This document shows, in pieces, positions 38,301-50,691 of a stretch of DNA of 64,000 nt (position 1 is the stretch's first letter; each line of letters starts with the position of its first letter). A model generated the notes under the pieces. That model worked only from the letters and a program-made list of their open reading frames with translations. It had not been told where the DNA came from and made no database searches. The stretch is from Cinclus cinclus (taxonomy: Eukaryota > Chordata > Aves > Passeriformes > Cinclidae): assembly GCF_963662255.1 (NCBI RefSeq), contig NC_085048.1, positions 100,670,229 to 100,734,228 of the forward strand. Reading direction: 5' to 3'. The position numbers and the translations under genes are program-made.

Positions 38301-41300
38301 AGGGATGGCCAGGGTTGCTTGAGCCACCAGCTATATCAAGCTGTGCTGATGCTGGAAATTACTCAGATATTGTTTTAGTTATAAGCGTTCGAAGAATCAC
38401 TGATGGTTGGCATGCCTTTATTGGGCATCACTGCTGGGACTGCCTGTGCTGAGGAGACAACTGCCTGTGCTGCTCTGCCAGGCGTACCTGATGTGCCTCC
38501 AGGACAGACATGATAGTCTGTTCTCATCTTTGCAGGTGCAAGACTTGGGCTGTAGGTCACTCCAGCAGATGAGCTTCTTTCTGGCAATTCAGGTCAACCA
38601 GAAGACATAGCCAGAAAAGCAGGACTCCATAGGAAGTCTAAAAAATCAATTGTCACAAGTACTTATAGTAACAGAGAAATGCTAATGTGTGCTGGAGCAA
38701 TGGTGCTTTGCTATTATTTCCATTGAAATTGTCTCATTTGCTGCTAACATGAGTTGACTCTGGTATCCTGTGGGTGGACCAGAGTATGTATCTTCCAGTT
38801 CCTGTAGAACAGAACTGATCTCTCATGCCATGACATGCCATCAAGTTTGTTGCTCTGACCTTTGGTACTTCTGTCTCTCCAGTTCAGAGCACAGCATGGA
38901 GGGGCCGGCCAGCTGAGCCTGGGCTCTGACCTGACCCCACGTGGTCTGTGACACAGCAGTAAGTAAGTGTTCCTTGGCACAGGCTGGCTTTGGTGTGCCC
39001 AGATAGCTTTGTCTGAAGTAGGTTCCTCTTCTGTTCACCTCTCAAGCAGCTGTTCTGGAATGCATGGAGGTGATGAAATCAGTGGGGACATTTCAAAAGT
39101 GTAGCTTCTCCTGAGTGTTTCCTGGAGCCTGCTCTGACTCAAGGATTGTGTCCTCTTGTGTCCTGCTCTCCCTTTGCTGTTACCACACAAACCTTGTGAT
39201 GTCTTGTCTCCCTGCTCTGAGCAGAAACTGTTCTGTGCATTGCTGGGGTTCCTACTTTCATGTGGGAGCTGCTTTTCCAGCAACCCTCACACCAAGGACA
39301 CAGCTACTCTCAGACAGTGTGGCCAGAAGAGGCATGATATTTTTTATAGTTCCAGGACCATCTATTTACACTTTTGGCATTTCCTGATGTGCTGAATATT
39401 CTGATACAAACTCTCTGACTCTTATCAGCACGCTTGAATACCCATATTTTAAAAACTGCTCAGTGAACCACTGTAACCTAAGAATTAGAGCTCTAAACTG
39501 GATACAAGAGACCCAGTTCTGCCTCGATTCTGCTAAGCAATTGCAGATGAGACACATCAGTTTTCCTTGCGTCATTTCTATCCATATGCAGAACTCTGAT
39601 AGTAATCTTAATTTGTTTGTAAAGCAGTAAGTTGAACTGATGAGAAGAGCTACAAGAGTGAAATGTTGCTATTATCTGAGTGATCTTTTAATTTCTACAT
39701 CTCAGAATGTCTCCATTAATCCTGTAAAAGTCACAAGTATTCTGTTTACCAGACCTAGCATATGAAACAGTACAATGATGAAGACTAATTATAAATCATA
39801 GAAAAAAAATTCTGGTAAACAGATTCCTCAAACATTTCCATTCTGTGCAGGCTTTGTCAGTGTCTTACAACAATGATGCCAGTTGGATTAGAACGCTTTT
39901 AAAAATGTGAATCTATCTTTTCAAAGATTTGTAACCAAGCTTTTCCAGTTTGTTAAAATGTAATTAGTGTCTGCTTGTTAATATAATGTTCATTGATTTT
40001 TAAAGTACACAGACTTCAAAGCTAGAAATAAATAAATAAAAAGAGAGATAATTCAAACCAGAGTGGAACAGCTCAGACAGTTTTACTCTTTTGCCAGGAT
40101 CCCAAAGCTGTCATGTTCAAACAATGCCACAGTTTGAGTGGAAATGTGAAGATTAAATCCAAACCCTGCATGTCAGCTTTTTGCAAATGACTATCCAGGA
40201 TTTCCATAAAATGTCCAACCAAAACAGATTATGTTGCAGAGATTTTTATTGCCTAACATCTTGTGATAGTCTCCTGGTTCTCTAACATGTATTAGAAACC
40301 CATGCACCTAGCAAGAATCCGTGGAATTTTGGTACCTAATTCAGTTAGGCTCTTCTGAAGAATAATTTGAAAGGAATTAAAGAGGAAAGGGTTCACAGGA
40401 TGATGGATGGTTGCAGAATCTCCCAGTTTCACATCAGGGTGGAGTGGTACAAGATGGAAGGTACATAAATATGGAACATAATTTGACCACACTCATGGAT
40501 GAAATTATGCCAGAGCTAAAAAGACAAGTGGACATAACTTGAAATTAAGACAGAAATTCAAAAATGTGATTGAGGAATACCCTCAGGAGAGACCAGTAGC
40601 AACACTAGCACACTACTCCTCAGGAAGAAGGTGGCCTTCAGAAGAAAAAGATGGAAAGGCATATCCATGGGACAGCTGTAGCCAAGGGTAGGAGAGAGGA
40701 TGAAATTAGCTAGTGTGGGAGAGATGAAGCTGAGCAACAAATTTGTTCAACTGGAGAAGGAAGACAATTCAGAAGAAAAGAAGAAAGGAACGGAAACTAC
40801 CCCCCAAAGGCCAAATGACAAGACAGTGGAGACAGCCAGGATTGAGACTCCACAGGGGAGAATGAAGGGGGAAATAATAGACAGACTGATTTTCACCCAA
40901 GAGGGAGAAGAGATTCCACCACACCAGTGGTGTCTATGGACAGGGGTGTCCATGGCAGCAGACAGGTTCCTTGGTGGTTTGGAGCATGAGAGGAACCATG
41001 TGGAGTCAAAAAAGCAGAGAGATGCCTTGTTCTGCCATGAGTAGGAATGTTAGATATGAACCATGGGCAAATCAAATAAGGAAAACTGGTGGGATTAAGG
41101 ATTGTCTTCTATTCAGGACAAGTGATACTGTGGAAACAGGTGAAGAACAGCCCCAACAGACAGAGGACAATGCTTTAAGTTACAGATGCTCTGAGGGCTT
41201 TTTTCCACAAAACTCTTCCAGTCCCAATGGAAAATGATAAACTAATAAAAAAGTTGTATTTCCTCAGAAGTAGCCCTGTGAAGGAAGCTGCTGAGAGGCA

Positions 41301-43028
41301 AGCAGCTAAAGCAGATTCCTCTGAGGGCAGGCTCCATTTGGTTACTTGTGATACTTGCCTTCCAGGACTGAAAATTGCAGTGAGGAACGCCAGCTTTCAA
41401 GTATAAACAGTGAGAAACGGGCACAAGAGCCCTGTCTGATTTCATGTTGGGTTTTAACAGATGGGTAAAGGAATAGCCTGGTGGTGAATATAGCAAGGGA
41501 CAATGGACCCCAAAAGAAGAAAGGAATATTGGCAACAAAGTATTCATTCTGTGCTGGTCCAAGTACATGAAGATTCTTTTTTCTAAAAGTTTTTGGAAAT
41601 GCCATTCACTTTTATAATTGCAGATTTGCTGTGTAGTGCTATCCATGGTGAGCACAGAAAAGAGTTCAGCTGTGTGATAACATCTAAGCTTTGTATACGA
41701 TACAAGTGTTCTGGTTTCTACCTGTTCTTTAAAAATTAAGAGGCCACCTAAGTTTTGAAATGGCTGCACAGTCATGCCAGACAGTACTGACAGGAGATGT
41801 AGCTAGTGAAAACACTTGATAAAGTGGCAAAAAAGAACGTACAAAAGGATGAAGGGGAATCATTGAGTTCAGGATTTCCCATTTGCTTTAGAATCTGCTG
41901 TTTGTAACAATCTCCAGGTCTGAGCCTTGTCAAGTCATCCCATGAGGCTGCAGACATGGCTTGGCTTATACCATTTCAAGAATAAGTCTCCATCACCTTG
42001 GTTTGCTTTGACTTAACCAAGCTATAGATAAAAGCACCTCAGTAGGCAGACAGGAGATAGAGGTTCATCAATTGCTGCAAAGTTTAGGTGATGGTAACTT
42101 TAAAACAAGGATGATGCTGATGATCACGAGGGAGCAGCAACTGCTTTCTTTGATACTTCAGAAGCCAGCAGGATATTTTTCCATGGAGTTGCCCGTGGAT
42201 GCAGCACACTGAGTGTGTTTCTTATCTACACAAGATTAAATCACCAGCAGCCAAAACAACAATCACTGAAGAGTGGAGAGCTCAGAAGTTTTGAATGTGG
42301 AGTCAGGGTCTTCTCTAAGTCAGATTTTATTTTCATGTTCATCTTAAGGATTTGCATCTCAGTGGTGTCACTGGAGGGAGTCCTGGGGAAGAAGAGTGGG
42401 CAGGGAGAATCTTCCTCAGCTCACAACTTATATAGTCCTCTCAGTCTGCAATAAGAAATAAGATCTTGTAGGCACAGGACAAGTGACAAGGAAAAGCAAT
42501 GCTGTGGTAAGAAATCACCAAGTGAGAGCTCTGAAATGTCAACCTGAGAGAAACAGTGCAAATGAAATGAAAGCAAATTATAATGGGGTCTGTGAGCCGT
42601 AAAAAGAGAAGCAAAAAATTGAGTCATGATTTAGTGAAGTTTACTGCCTATGGCAGAAACAAAGTTGAAGATTTGACTATGAATGTGCCCTGAGGAGCCC
42701 AACATGGTGGCCCAACAGGTGGTGACGAAACAGAACCTGCAGCGCTGGTTCACAGCAAATGGGTGAGAAACCAGGTAAAATAAAAGGCAATTTTGGAAAG
42801 ACTTAAAAAAATTGAGGGAAGGAGAAACAGCCTGGATGCAAACACTCCAAAACTCATTGATACAGGGGAACTGAAGACCTGGAGGAGCAATCAAGGGCTT
42901 GCTTAGGCAACACAGAATGGAAATTTGCCCATGGAAGAGAAGCTGAAGGGTGGGTCACAATCAGTCAGCAAAGGATTAGATAACACACTCAGGGGAACAA
43001 GGCAGGGATAAAGTGATGCTAGGTGTAC
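38301..43028. other. Intergenic, no gene seen
   Basis: No coding exon or RNA gene was supported. Open frames up to 177 codons (minus strand, 41242-41775) and 114 codons (plus strand, 40700-41044) show no domain, no splice context and low-complexity composition. The 40500-41240 part is purine-rich on the plus strand. Confidence 0.65.
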
Positions 43029-43087
43029 GGGGTTGGATGTGGGGACCCACAAGGCCCTGACCAGCTTAATCATCTACGATTCCATGG
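43029..43087 (+). mobile_element. Possible old CR1 3' tail
   Basis: GGGGTTGGAT...GGCCCTGACCAGCTTAAT followed by CTACGATTCCATGG resembles a heavily mutated CR1 sense-strand 3' terminus (GGTTGGACT...TTCCAACC...ATTCTATGATTCTATG). The spacing between the blocks fits. How far the element extends to the left is not clear. Confidence 0.4.
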
Positions 43088-46000
43088 AGACAGCAATGAA
43101 AGACTTGCATTGTCTCTCTGAGAACTAATTTTGCTAGGTATGGGCTTAGGTCACATATTACAAATGGGTCTCTTTTTATGTGGGATTCTAGTTTGGAGTT
43201 TGCAGTGATTGATGGATTAATTAAAACTTCATCGCTGAAAGGGACAAGAATTTTCTGTTAAAAATAAATAAAGGACGACAGAAACAGCAAAAGAACCTTC
43301 TGCTTTTTTTCTGATCCCCCTGCAGCTTAACATGCTTCAGGAGACTACTTGGTGGGAGAGAGAGGAAACAGGATAAGAAAGGATTAGCAAGGGATATCAG
43401 CATTTCACTTAGATCTTTGGCTACCTGGTCATTCTTGAATTCTACCTCCCAGTATCCTTCTCTTTGTTTTTATGAACATCACACAAGTATCATTTTGGTG
43501 CCTAATAATATTTATGCTCTGATCTTTCATTTGGTCTGGAAAAGGCACTTGGCCAAATTCTCAGGTGGTTATAACTGAACTTTATTGGGCAGATGTGAGC
43601 AGAGTTGCTGTTGAAGCTCCAGCCCACTGGATTACTGCTCGTACAGCTGTGCTGTCTTTTTAAAGCCAAATTACTTGGTATAGAAGGATTTTCTCCACAG
43701 AATCTGGCTGTCATCCTTGTGAAAGTACGTTATATTTTCAAGTAGATCCCATGGGCCAAATTAATTGTACTGCTCTACTGATGTCAGTCATGTTACCCCA
43801 AGTGTGAATTTGGCCCCATTGTTCTAAGACTAATGGAGATTTTTATTTTTTGGGCTTTTTTTAATGAAAGTGGATCATAAAATATTCTCAGATTTTCATC
43901 TGGTTTTGCTTATAATAATTATCCTTTCCCGGAGCTGAGTAGTAAAGAAAATATTCATATTCTCCAATGTCTGGTATAAATTGCAGTGCTTGTTAGCTGC
44001 AGTCCAAGACATGGGCTAAGGACAGAAATTGATGCATTTGCCCATGTCTCCATGGACATGAGAAAACCTCTTAAAGTTCTCTGGCCTATATCAGTGAAAC
44101 ACATTGATTTTCAGTGGCTTTTTGTACTTTAGATGAAACTCTTCTGGCAGCAAATGCATTAAGATAACATTAAATTCCACCTTTTTTATTAATGGAGACA
44201 AAAGGCATGATCTTTTTCAATCAGTTTACATCTTTTTGAAATAATATCTGTATGGCTTACAGAATTAATGCTGAGGGAGAGAGCCAGCATATTTTAGCTG
44301 ACAGCTTGCACCCAATTAGGTCAGAGAAGATGTAGGGTGTGATTACAGCAAAATTAGCTGAACCAGACAGCTGTTACAGGTGGTTCCTGCTCCTGATCTA
44401 ATAACATACCTGAGGAAAAGTGCAGTTGGGATGGCACTGCTGTCATTTCAGAGAGAGGGGCTGGCTATCCATGCCTGGCCACTGCTGGATTGCACTTGCT
44501 GTGTGTCATACCTGGTGCTCCCAAATTTGTGTTGTGTGAAATGCCAAGAATTGAAGTGGTCTGGTTGAATTATTGCATCACTGCTCCGTCCAGTTCTGAG
44601 GATCAATGAAAAAGCTTAAGTGGATAGAGAATATGTCCTGAAATGCCATATAAGGATTAGAAGGAACATTTTAAAGCAGAAAGTTATTTATAGCAAACCT
44701 TAACAGCTGGAGCTCTCTATCCTTCTCTAAACCACTGTGATGCCTCACAACTCTTGTTCACCAAACCTTTTGGTCAATTTGATACTGCAATGGATAATCA
44801 CTGAACAGGATTGCCACTGATTTATAGGAAGGCATCAGCCAAAGACCTTGACCTCCTGAATAAATCTTTAAAGAAATAGGTGTGAAAATGAATCATGTGG
44901 AGCTGGTACTGCCTCTCCAGCTTAGGATTCTGTCCCTGTAGGTGCATTTGAGGCTTCATCTGGGGCAACCAACCTTCAGAATCCACAAGAACTGCAAGGA
45001 ACTATGGATCTAAAGGAGCTCCTTCTCTCTGAGCTCGGATTCCTCTACCCTAACACAGCTCCTGCAGGGTATCTGGCCCTCTGGACGTTTAATGAAGAAC
45101 CAAGACCAGTTCTACATCAGTGGTTTTGAGAGTGGGAGTTATTCTTGAAAGAGGATTGCTGATATTGGATCAGCCCTAAAAGTAGTGGTGAAAGCTCTTC
45201 TGTGATTATGCAATTTTCTTTTCTTTCTGTTGTGAGTAGTGGTGGAAGAAAATGCACTGAGACTGACCCTGTGCCCACGTAAACAGTGTATCTGTGAAAA
45301 CCATACTTCTTGATGAAAGGAAAATAATATCCTGAGCAAAGAGATAGGAGGTACACTAACAAAAAGAAATCAAATCAACAACAACAACAACAAAAAAGAC
45401 AAGAGGGATTTCTAACTCCTAGCAAAGTATTTTTTCTTTTCTTCCCCCATACCACAAGAATGAGCTAAAGCAGCTGAATCTATGTTTTCTGAAAGTCTGT
45501 GGGGAGACTCTTAAAGATGGATCATTAGCCAAAAAGCTTTCTCTTGCTAGATTTGTCCTAATTTTATATAAGTATTTAAGTACCCTTTTTCCTTCAGAGT
45601 TTAGGATTTGATTTCAGATTATTTTAATGTCAAAGACAGGCTCAATTTTCAGTAGCATAAATTTCTCTCTGGTGTTTATGGGAGAAATGTCAACTGGACG
45701 TAGCTGCATGTACTGCAGGGCATGCTTCATGCTGTTCCTCTATCTACTGACTGCTGCTCCCCACTGCCTAGAAACTCACTTTTTTGCCATCTGTTTATCT
45801 GTCAGGCCTTCAGGGGCACTCTGTTACTTCAATGCCTCTCTCTCGTCCCACTAAAACGGTTTCATGTATGCACAGCCTTAAAATGCACAAGTGCGAAAGA
45901 GGAGACAACTCTTCTGTGGTAAAATGACGTAAAATAATTTTAAAGGTTAGCCTTTAAAATTAGGTCGGCAGAAAGCTAGGAAAACATCTACTGTCAAGGA

Positions 46001-49000
46001 CTTTCTCCTAGTGATGTCTCCATGCAGTGGTGCTCTCCTAAAGGATGGATCATTGTCTCCGGTTGTAACAGTCAATGCTCTGGTACCCTTAAAAACAGTT
46101 GAAGCTGGAGCAAAGTTTTCCTAATTAAATTCAAAGCCAGGTAAAAGTGCCTGCTTTAGGAGGTCTCATAAAATCCTTCAATTCAGGTCAGTTGTGCTGC
46201 TGTTTGCAAGCGGGGGCACAGTTTAGTGGGAATGAAGGAAATTTGTTGTAACAGGTGGAAACCAGGCAGGGCTTGGCCATGCAGCCACATTGTGCTGCTG
46301 CTGAAGTCAGCACCACTCAGTGCAATCTGCAATTTGCAGATTTTTGGATAACTGGTAGTTTACAATAAATTTCCAATAAACAGTAAATTGGAGATTTTAG
46401 ATGGACTTATATTGCAGAAATCGAGTGTACCTTTAAGGAAGCTGAACACATCAGATTCAAAACCAGGACAGATTACTAATCCACAGAAACAAATAGTATC
46501 CATTTCCATCCTGATCTGGTTGACCAAAGGTTACAACATTGTGTCTGAGCCTCAAGGATGACATTTTTTTCTCTTGTTTATATCAACAAGAGTTGTTCTT
46601 TATCTATACTTTATATCAACATCCCCTGGGGACCCTCTTACCTCATAAGGTATTAGGGAAATTCCAGACAATTAGAAATTACCAAATGCTTCACTATTTT
46701 AGAAGAATGAAGGATGTGACCCCTTTCTCCCAGGTTCCCCAAAGAAATACAAACCTGTGAACCTGATATCAGTTCTGACAACTGCAAGAAAACTAGGTAC
46801 ATCAAGGACCTAACATTAAGTTCAAGAGATGGTGACATAAATGACACCTGTCAGTATAATTTTGATCATAAAAATGGTGGTACAAAATGCAGCACATATT
46901 AAGTGAGTAAATTGTTATGACAGAAAGGTATCAGGAGGGTATTTTTATCAATACCCTGCAATGATTTGTTCTTGCCCCCAAGCTATTCATTATTGTCTTC
47001 AAGAATTAGGAAGAAAAAAATAAATAAATCAGCTGCTGGAAAAGTTGCAGATATGCCACAGTAGTAAATAAACAAGACTGGTCAAGTCTGCAAGGCAAAC
47101 TGCAACACTTGACAAAGTGGACTCCTCTGAACATGTGTTTTAAACCAGCAAAATGCAAGATCATACATCTGAGAACATAGAGTGAAGATTACGTCCTGGA
47201 AGCAGTGCCTGTGACAGCCTTGGCCCAGGTACCGTCTGTGAATTTCGTCAATACGCGCACAAGAATAAATTAAATCCCATCTCAGACCTCCTAAAATCTG
47301 TTTGTGTTAAACCTCTGTAATCAGTTGTTCTCATTAGCCAGACCACTCTGTTCCCAGCCGCTGTGTAGACTTCAGTGAAAATTTGCCTGCTTAGGACAAT
47401 TTTCCCCATTTTCCCACAAGATGGAAAAAGGCAGAAGTATCTGATTCTGAACTTGAAACTTAGTTGTTTCTTCTCCCTCTGAAATGCCTTATCCTCTGTA
47501 GTGAATATACTGACAGCTGTCAGTTATCACACCAATTACTTGACAGGAGGCTAAGTTTTAGGACAGATTTGCCAATTTTAAAAGAAACAAGGCCCTGTGG
47601 AAATCAAAGTCAAAACATCACTAAAGATCTGATGGATAAAATGGTGATGTTTGATTGGAAAGGGTCACTCTTGCATTCTTGAAGCTCATGAACTCTTCAA
47701 GCCTGAGCAGTTCATATTGTTCTTCCTTTTAGGTATGAAAGTGTTTCTCAGGTATTCAAATGATAAAAATTTCCAGGATTAAGTTATCAGTGCAAACTAA
47801 AGTAGTTTTCCTTGTGAATGGGGATTAAGATAGCTTCTCATCACATGACTGCTCTTGATTTTTCCTCAAGTCCCCTACCTTAAAGTTTTTCCATTTGCAT
47901 TACTAATTAATACAGGCTCCCAAGTTCTATGTGACATCTGAAAATGCAACACAATCTGAAAATCACTGGGGTACTCTTGGGAAACATCCCACTGAGTCAT
48001 CACTGAGCAGATAAACTGACAGAAATTACCATCAGCCATCCCCACAGGTGAGCATATAAGATAGGCAGGGAGTCAGAGGAACTTCTTGGACTCCTCCAGA
48101 AGCACATTAACCACAGGAGAAGCTGCAACACTGCACTGGTGACAATCCAGCCATTTATATGGAGGTTATTGGTTGTTGGCACAAATACTGGAAAGATGTG
48201 TTGTCAAGCTCTAGAAAGAGGCATTGCACACTTACACACTTACCCATGTTCCTTTCACTGGGAACACTCCAAGTTTGTTTCTATCTGAATGTGTGATTGA
48301 CAGTAAAGCAGACACCCACCCCTGTACCCAGAGTAGGGCTGAAGTATTTGCATTAATCACTGGAAGTGCCATATTTTCCTCTTTGGAAAACGCTTGTGGC
48401 TAGTAATTTACAGCCTTTGCCAGCCCATCCTTGTTAAAAGATTCATGCCTTTCCAGCACTGGTGAATATCACCCCTCTTCTGAGCTTTTTGGTGAAGCTG
48501 AGTTCCCTCCATTGTCCTAGTACTGCACACTCCTGCTGGACCTTTCCTTGCTTTATGTGAGCTACAGCCTGTCCTTCCTTCTGGCCTGATCAGCACAAGT
48601 CAGCTCAGGCCTGAATAAAAGCAAAGCATTTTTACTGAAGAGACATTCAAGTTCAACCAAACCTCTCGTAGCTCCTGTCTGTGGCAGCAAAAGTAAGGCA
48701 CAAGCTGGCAGAACAGTTCTGGTTAGATATCTCAGCACCAGGACACAGTGCTTATCATTTGTGATGGTGACAAATCCTTTGCCTAGTTGGTTGCTTTTTC
48801 TTTGTTTTGGTGTATTTGGATTCATGTTAGGGGCTCTGTCAGAAGGGGGCATGTTACGGAGCCTGACTGTTCCTGCCTGTTCCTTGTTCTTCCAGTTGCA
48901 ACCTTCTAGGAGAGCCAAGCTATGCTCTTCTAAGTGTTGTCCAAGAACTGGAAGTGAAAGGGTTTTTTTTTAATCAAAATGGCTCAATGTGTTCATTTCT

Positions 49001-50082
49001 CAAGCAAGTGGATTTGGCTTTCTAACCAAAGATTGTGATTGTGAGAGCCCCCCTGTATGGACTTTTTTCTTTTACTGGGTTCCAAGCAGATCTGCCCTGC
49101 TATGACTCTTGTCTTGCAAAGGCAGGAAGGCTCCTGGATTTCCTAGTTTTACCCAATGAACATCACTTAGCATCCAGCCAGAAGACTTGGTCAGGATGAA
49201 AACAATATTGAATTTTTCAGGTCTCATTTATTTAAGAGAGTAAAACGTCTTTCTTCTCAAAGTGCTTCTCTTTAGCTTTCATTTCCTGTGCACAGACTAG
49301 CTTTGTCTCGAGTACAATAATTAAGTTGTTGACCTTCCTTAGAGGTCAAACATAGCTTCCCTTTAGAAAAAGATAAAAACAAGCAATAATAGATACTTTG
49401 ACTGGTTTAAGATACTTGGTCTGCATATCTATGATGTGGCTGTAACTTCTGCTGGATATTTTTCCCAAGATAATTCAGGGTAACATGCTGTTGATCCATG
49501 TGTTTTGGTAGGACCATAGTATTTACTGGAGTTGCATTTTCCTCAGTCTTTAGGAGCAAAAAATTCCATTGCGACTTCATCAAAGAGCATGAGGTAGCAT
49601 GCATATGGTCTAATGAGAATGTTTCACAGCATTTTAAAATGGTATTTTTACTCTACATTATATTAGTGGGTTTTTTTTCTTTAATCATCTGAGAATGTTT
49701 TTTCAAGACCAAAGTAAGAAGAGAGAAGCTCAGACATTTTCATGCATTATACAAGGCAAATTGCCATTCTCTTCATACTGCTCTTTTCTTTTAGTGTCAA
49801 CATTCACATTCTCCTCATTTTAAAATGGCACATTTCTAATTTTTATGGTTTTCTTTAATTCTTGTTTACTTGTTTAAAAATATGACTTCTAGCTTATATT
49901 AATGTTCCTAATAGTCTGATGTTACATTCCATATGGGATATGATGTGATGCCAACAGTTCCATTCCCAGGAGTTGTGCCTGAGGCACTGGGATCATCTGA
50001 TCAGTCTGAACAAGTATTAGCAGCAAGTCTGACTTCTTTTTTATGGAAATGTGAGATCTTGTCCACGGCATGGAAACGGTGT
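43088..50082. other. Intergenic, no gene seen
   Basis: Unique AT-rich sequence. A stretch around 43796-43830 (TGTGAATTTGGCCCCATTG) looks like a remnant of an ancient amniote repeat. Otherwise only a short CAA repeat was recognised. Confidence 0.65.
45376..45393. repeat. (CAA)6 microsatellite
   Basis: Six perfect CAA copies followed by an A run. Confidence 0.9.
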
Positions 50083-50106
50083 GGGGAGGGGGGGGAGGGG
50101 GGGGGG
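50083..50106 (+). repeat. G-rich tract, quadruplex-prone
   Basis: The plus strand is GGGG-A-G8-A-G10, giving 22 G in 24 nt. It satisfies four-run G-quadruplex rules with single-base loops. Confidence 0.9.
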
Positions 50107-50656
50107 TTGGATTATGCTTTACAAACTGGGCAGGAAATAGAAGTGACCGCAGGTGGAAGAAATCCATGAATTCCAGTGATAGGAGACTCTGTTGTTCATT
50201 TGTGCAAATGGCAATATGTGCTGGAATTGTGCAGCATGTGGGAGGGAGGGAGGGAGGGAAAGCAAGCAGGCATCCACCCCCACTCCTGAAATAGGATGGG
50301 GCAGCCTTCATACTTTTGAACTATGAAACCTTCTATTCTAAACTGTCATATCCCCTGTACCTTTCTTATTCCTTCCAGAAGCTTTATTCAGAGTTTTAGA
50401 TTTCCTTTTCTGGTGCAGACAGTGGAATGAAGTCTGAAAGAAAGAGCAAGATATAGAGCCATAAAGAAGTCCAAATGTACATGTGCTCTTGGAAGGAACT
50501 CCCATCACAGCTGAGACTGAAGTTCACCCGATGTCATGCTGTTGTTCCACTTCATAGCTATTAGTACAAGAGCAATACCCTCCTCATTCACCAAAACCCT
50601 TAAATTTATCACACTGTCCCATAATGATAAATTGAAATCAAATATGCCATAATGAT
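50107..50656. other. Intergenic between two G-rich tracts
   Basis: It contains a short (GGGA)n run at 50239-50258. No gene is seen. Confidence 0.7.
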
Positions 50657-50691
50657 GGGGGGGGGGGGGGTGGGGGGGGTGGGAGGGGTGG
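50657..50691 (+). repeat. G-rich tract, quadruplex-prone
   Basis: G14-T-G8-T-GGG-A-GGGG-T-GG on the plus strand. It is one of two such tracts within 600 bp and is probably unstable in length and hard to sequence. Confidence 0.9.

Noticed and set aside
41242..41775. 177-codon minus-strand open frame
   Set aside because: No domain, no splice context, and a composition typical of chance frames.
47040..47180. Possible old CR1 body fragment (AAAATGCAAGATCATACATC)
   Set aside because: The resemblance is too short and too weak to call.
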